Source: Hwanghaeella sp965227365 (lineage in GTDB: Bacteria; Pseudomonadota; Alphaproteobacteria; UBA8366; Aestuariispiraceae). Taken from it: 64,000 bases of DNA. The position numbers and the translations under genes are program-made. The stretch covers positions 2,232,001 through 2,296,000 of the forward strand of contig NZ_OZ245754.1 of assembly GCF_965227365.1 (NCBI RefSeq), given 5' to 3'. The notes beneath the pieces are model-generated. The model saw only the letters and a program-made list of their open reading frames with translations, had not been told where the DNA came from and did no database searches. Shown here in pieces: positions 61,399-64,000 of the stretch. Within the stretch, counting starts at the first letter, position 1. Every line of letters begins with the position of its first letter.

Positions 61399-62314
61399 AC
61401 TTCTCGGACAGGAAGATGCCGAACAGGACAAGCAGCAACGCGGTTCCGTGGAACATCTGGAATTCTTCACCCAGGAAAGCTACCGCCATCACAGCGGCGA
61501 AAATCGGCACCAGATTCACAAAGACGCCGGCTCGGCTTGGCCCGATCTTGTCCACGCCCTTGATGAAGCAGATCTGCGATACGAAGGACGGGAAAATCGT
61601 CACCAGTACGATCACGAGCCATCCCTTGGCCGTTGGCGCCAGGAATTGACCCAGGACGATTTCCCCCGCCATGAAGGGCAGCGAGACCAGGAACGCGACG
61701 ATCGACATGCCGGCGAAGAGGCCCAGCGTCGAGACCGGCGGGCGGCGCCGTAATCCGACGGCATAACTGGCATAGAGGAAACTTGCGATCAGCATCAGGA
61801 AGTCGCCGTCATTCACCGTCAACGTGATGAGGCGTTCGATACTGCCCCGCGTCACGACCACCACGACACCGATCAGGGTGACGATCACGCCCAGGGCTTG
61901 AACTGCCGTGATCTTGTCCCTGTACAGCAAATAACTGCCGATCATCACAAAGACCGGGATCGATCCTTGAATGATGCCCAGATTGATCGCCGTCGTATTA
62001 TGCGCAGCGATGTAGAATACGGCGTTGAAAAGGGTGAACCCGGCCGCCCCCATCACGATGACGAAGCGCCAGTAGCGCTTCAGCGCCGGCCAATCGCGTT
62101 GCAACGGGCCGCGCAGGAACAAGGCAATCAACAGGACCACGCCCGCCCAACGGGCCGTAACCAGCGTCAGGGGCGATATCTCACCCACCGCGAAGCGGCC
62201 CAGCACGGCGTTGCCGCCCCAGCAGAGGGTGGCGAAGGTCAGGAACAGATAGGCGTCGATGGACCATTGTGGCCCGGTGCCGGGCTCGCTGGATGCCTTG
62301 ACCGTATCACTCAT
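61382..62314 (-). CDS. DMT superfamily transporter (EamA type)
   Basis: This 310-residue protein has ten helices in two EamA repeats. It starts MSDTVKASSEPGTGPQW, then AYLFLTFATLCWGGNAVLGR and VFYIAAHNTTAINLGIIQGS, a characteristic EamA motif. ATG 62314 is used; a longer frame to 62434 is not credible. It is separate from the transporter at 37778-38743 in sequence and in setting. Confidence 0.92.
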   Translation of the reverse strand: MSDTVKASSEPGTGPQWSIDAYLFLTFATLCWGGNAVLGRFAVGEISPLTLVTARWAGVVLLIALFLRGPLQRDWPALKRYWRFVIVMGAAGFTLFNAVFYIAAHNTTAINLGIIQGSIPVFVMIGSYLLYRDKITAVQALGVIVTLIGVVVVVTRGSIERLITLTVNDGDFLMLIASFLYASYAVGLRRRPPVSTLGLFAGMSIVAFLVSLPFMAGEIVLGQFLAPTAKGWLVIVLVTIFPSFVSQICFIKGVDKIGPSRAGVFVNLVPIFAAVMAVAFLGEEFQMFHGTALLLVLFGIFLSEKFKKLR

Positions 62315-62463
62315 GAAAACTCGTCCTGAAAAGATCCGCCGGGCCAAGGTCAGGATCGACACTTGATTTTCGGTCCGGCAATGCAATTGTCCGTGGAGGT
62401 AAACACTATCTTCCCGGCGCCGTCGAGCGAACACCGATTACGGGAGGAGCAAAGGAGTTTTTC

Positions 62464-63891
62464 TTGCCAGTATCGCCCGCCTATCGAGCCGACATCCGCC
62501 ACCCGACGCTGGGAGACGCATTCTACGACCCGGTCCAGCCAGCGGACTTTCCAAAACACATACTTCGATTCCGAAACGACCGGTGGGCCGAACGGGTTGG
62601 GTTGGACACGCTGACGGACGCGGAATGGATCCGACATTTCGGACGGTTCGAACCTTTACCCGACAATCTGAAGAACCCATTGGCCCTGCGCTATCACGGC
62701 CATCAATTCCGAACCTATAACCCGGACCTGGGCGATGGCCGGGGATTTCTTTTCGCGCAAATGCGGGACCGGTCGGACGGCCGTCTGCTTGACCTCGGCA
62801 CCAAGGGGTCCGGGCAAACGCCATGGTCCAGGCAGGGTGACGGCAGATTGACGTTGAAAGGCGGGGTCCGCGAAATCCTGGCGACCGAAATGCTGGAAGC
62901 GCTTGGCGTGAACACCTCCAAGACCTTCAGTGTGATTGAGACAGGCGAAGCGCTGTATCGGGACGATGAGCCCTCTCCGACCCGCGCCGCGGTCCTGGTT
63001 CGGCTCAGTCACGGCCATATCCGCTTCGGAACCTTCCAGCGTCTGCTGGTGACGGGACAGGCCGCTGAGAAACGCGCCCTTGTCGACTATGTGATCCAAA
63101 CCTATTGGCCTGAGGCCGCCGATAGCCCAGACCCCGTCATCGCCCTTTTTGACGCGGTCATGCGGGCCCTGGCGAAGAAGGGCGCACAATGGTTCGCGGC
63201 GGGGTTCGTGCATGGCGTGCTGAACACGGACAACATGGCGATTACCGGGGAAAGTTTCGATTACGGACCCTGGCGATTTCTGCCCAACCTGGATCCGGGT
63301 TTCACGGCCGCCTATTTCGACAGTGCCGGCCTCTATAGTTTCGGGCGGCAGCCTGAGGCATTGCATTGGAACCTCGCCCGCCTGGCGGAATGCCTGCTGG
63401 ACCTGGCGCCGCAAGAGTCGTTCGAGGAAGCGATCGGCCGGTTCGGGCAATTGTTCGAGGATGAGTTGGTCCTTCAAACCCATTGGCGCCTTGGCCTGAT
63501 GCCCGACGACCCGGACAAGGCGCAGGAACTCACACGTGCGTTCTACGCCGCTCTTCGAGAAAGCGGCACCCCCTATGAACAGGCCTTCTTCGACCTTGCG
63601 CATGGCGCGGACCCCGCCCGGCTGTCGCACTCGCACGGCGCTGAATTCTATCGCAAGGATTGCTTTGCCGAGGCACTGGACCTTATCCGTGAGGCACCCC
63701 GCGCCGCAGCGTCAATCGAGCATGCGTATTTTAAAGATGTCAGGCCGGTCACAATGCTGGTTGAGGACGTGGAAGCAATCTGGTCTGCAATCGACAAGGA
63801 TGACGACTGGTCGCCGTTGCATCGGAAGGTCCAGGAAATCAGGACGATGGGTGACGCCTATGCCGCCCTGCCCCGCCCGATGGCGGGTTAG
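62464..63891 (+). CDS. selO: Protein adenylyltransferase SelO
   Basis: This 475-residue pseudokinase-fold enzyme AMPylates proteins. The family sequence is clear: ALRYHGHQFRTYNPDLGDGR, LLDLGTKGSGQTPWSRQGDG, LTLKGGVREILATEML, VLVRLSHGHIRFGTFQRLLV, and HGVLNTDNMAITGESFDYGP with the metal-binding N and D. It starts at TTG 62464 after AGGAG. Length fits the bacterial family. Its stop overlaps the convergent kinase gene by three bases. Confidence 0.95.
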   Translation: MPVSPAYRADIRHPTLGDAFYDPVQPADFPKHILRFRNDRWAERVGLDTLTDAEWIRHFGRFEPLPDNLKNPLALRYHGHQFRTYNPDLGDGRGFLFAQMRDRSDGRLLDLGTKGSGQTPWSRQGDGRLTLKGGVREILATEMLEALGVNTSKTFSVIETGEALYRDDEPSPTRAAVLVRLSHGHIRFGTFQRLLVTGQAAEKRALVDYVIQTYWPEAADSPDPVIALFDAVMRALAKKGAQWFAAGFVHGVLNTDNMAITGESFDYGPWRFLPNLDPGFTAAYFDSAGLYSFGRQPEALHWNLARLAECLLDLAPQESFEEAIGRFGQLFEDELVLQTHWRLGLMPDDPDKAQELTRAFYAALRESGTPYEQAFFDLAHGADPARLSHSHGAEFYRKDCFAEALDLIREAPRAAASIEHAYFKDVRPVTMLVEDVEAIWSAIDKDDDWSPLHRKVQEIRTMGDAYAALPRPMAG

Positions 63892-64000
63892 ACACCGTCG
63901 ACCTGGCCGGCGGTGGAGACTTCCTCCGACGCCACGGCGAAAAAGACCGTAACGGTCGTTCCCTTGCCGACCTCGCTTTCGATTTGCATTTCGCCGCCGT
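63888..64000 (-). CDS. Sensor histidine kinase, C-terminal end (partial)
   Basis: The last 36 residues run from the window edge to TAA at 63888-63890. They read GGEMQIESEVGKGTTVTVFF then an acidic tail. The GxxxxxESxxGxGT pattern is the G2 end of a HATPase_c domain. The rest of the gene lies outside the window. Confidence 0.7.
   Translation of the reverse strand, partial: GGEMQIESEVGKGTTVTVFFAVASEEVSTAGQVDGV

Overview
The window is GC-rich, densely packed chromosomal DNA from an alphaproteobacterium, most likely a member of the Rhodospirillales in the broad sense. This rests on gene content: two PAS_5-type single-domain proteins, sdhE directly upstream of mfd, a DUF2325 protein, a VPLPA-CTERM protein, a PleD-like protein and a TTG/GTG-rich start usage. 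It holds about 60 protein genes, one tRNA-Lys and no rRNA, CRISPR array or transposase. Several convergent gene pairs overlap at their 3' ends.

Layout. 1-445: end of an MFS transporter and infA. 664-4573 (minus): an operon of SDR, NIPSNAP, acyl-CoA dehydrogenase, APH-like kinase and DUF6285 protein that resembles the kinase/dehydrogenase core of 4-hydroxyacyl-CoA (levulinate, Lva) catabolism. 4788-7302: RidA, D-amino-acid dehydrogenase and Asp/Glu-racemase-family genes. 7290-10514 (minus): a flavoprotein and an acyl-CoA synthetase. 10828-15970: a degenerate PleD-like protein, a FrnE-type DsbA protein, a DUF2325 protein with a possible Fur box, a methyltransferase and two small membrane proteins. 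16079-17892: a 1.76-kb AT-rich insertion bounded by perfect 53-bp direct repeats of the mfd 3' end; it carries one unrecognised coiled-coil membrane protein and no integrase. 17836-26226: mfd, sdhE, recG, DUF502 protein, Crp/Fnr regulator and an exported protein. 26340-31726: tRNA-Lys, Fe-ADH, small exported proteins, PAS_5 protein and creatinase.

32063-36896: a tightly overlapped WecE-like / GT2 / GtrA / WecD-like operon facing a polytopic membrane protein, read here as a 4-amino-sugar glycan-decoration module. 37184-39370: Lrp/AsnC regulator divergent from a DMT transporter, and a CTERM protein. 39830-46099: a sugar or sugar-acid uptake locus (enolase-superfamily dehydratase, DeoR regulator, UgpC-like ATPase, binding protein, two permeases) with a striking operator-like repeat array and a long intercistronic hairpin. 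46816-54987: an aerobic 2-aminobenzoyl-CoA-type catabolic operon (monooxygenase/reductase fusion, SDR, MarR, crotonase, acyl-CoA dehydrogenase, CoA ligase, thioesterase, RidA). 55021-64000: a GT-C-like membrane protein, DUF2000, a frameshifted AraC regulator, an MsbA-type ABC exporter, PAS_5, GST/TetR pair with an operator palindrome, a DMT transporter, SelO and the end of a histidine kinase.

The most unusual element is the small mfd-associated insertion. Next are the amino-sugar glycosylation operon, the fully degenerate PleD homologue and the RidA paralogue lacking the canonical arginine inside the aminobenzoyl-CoA operon.
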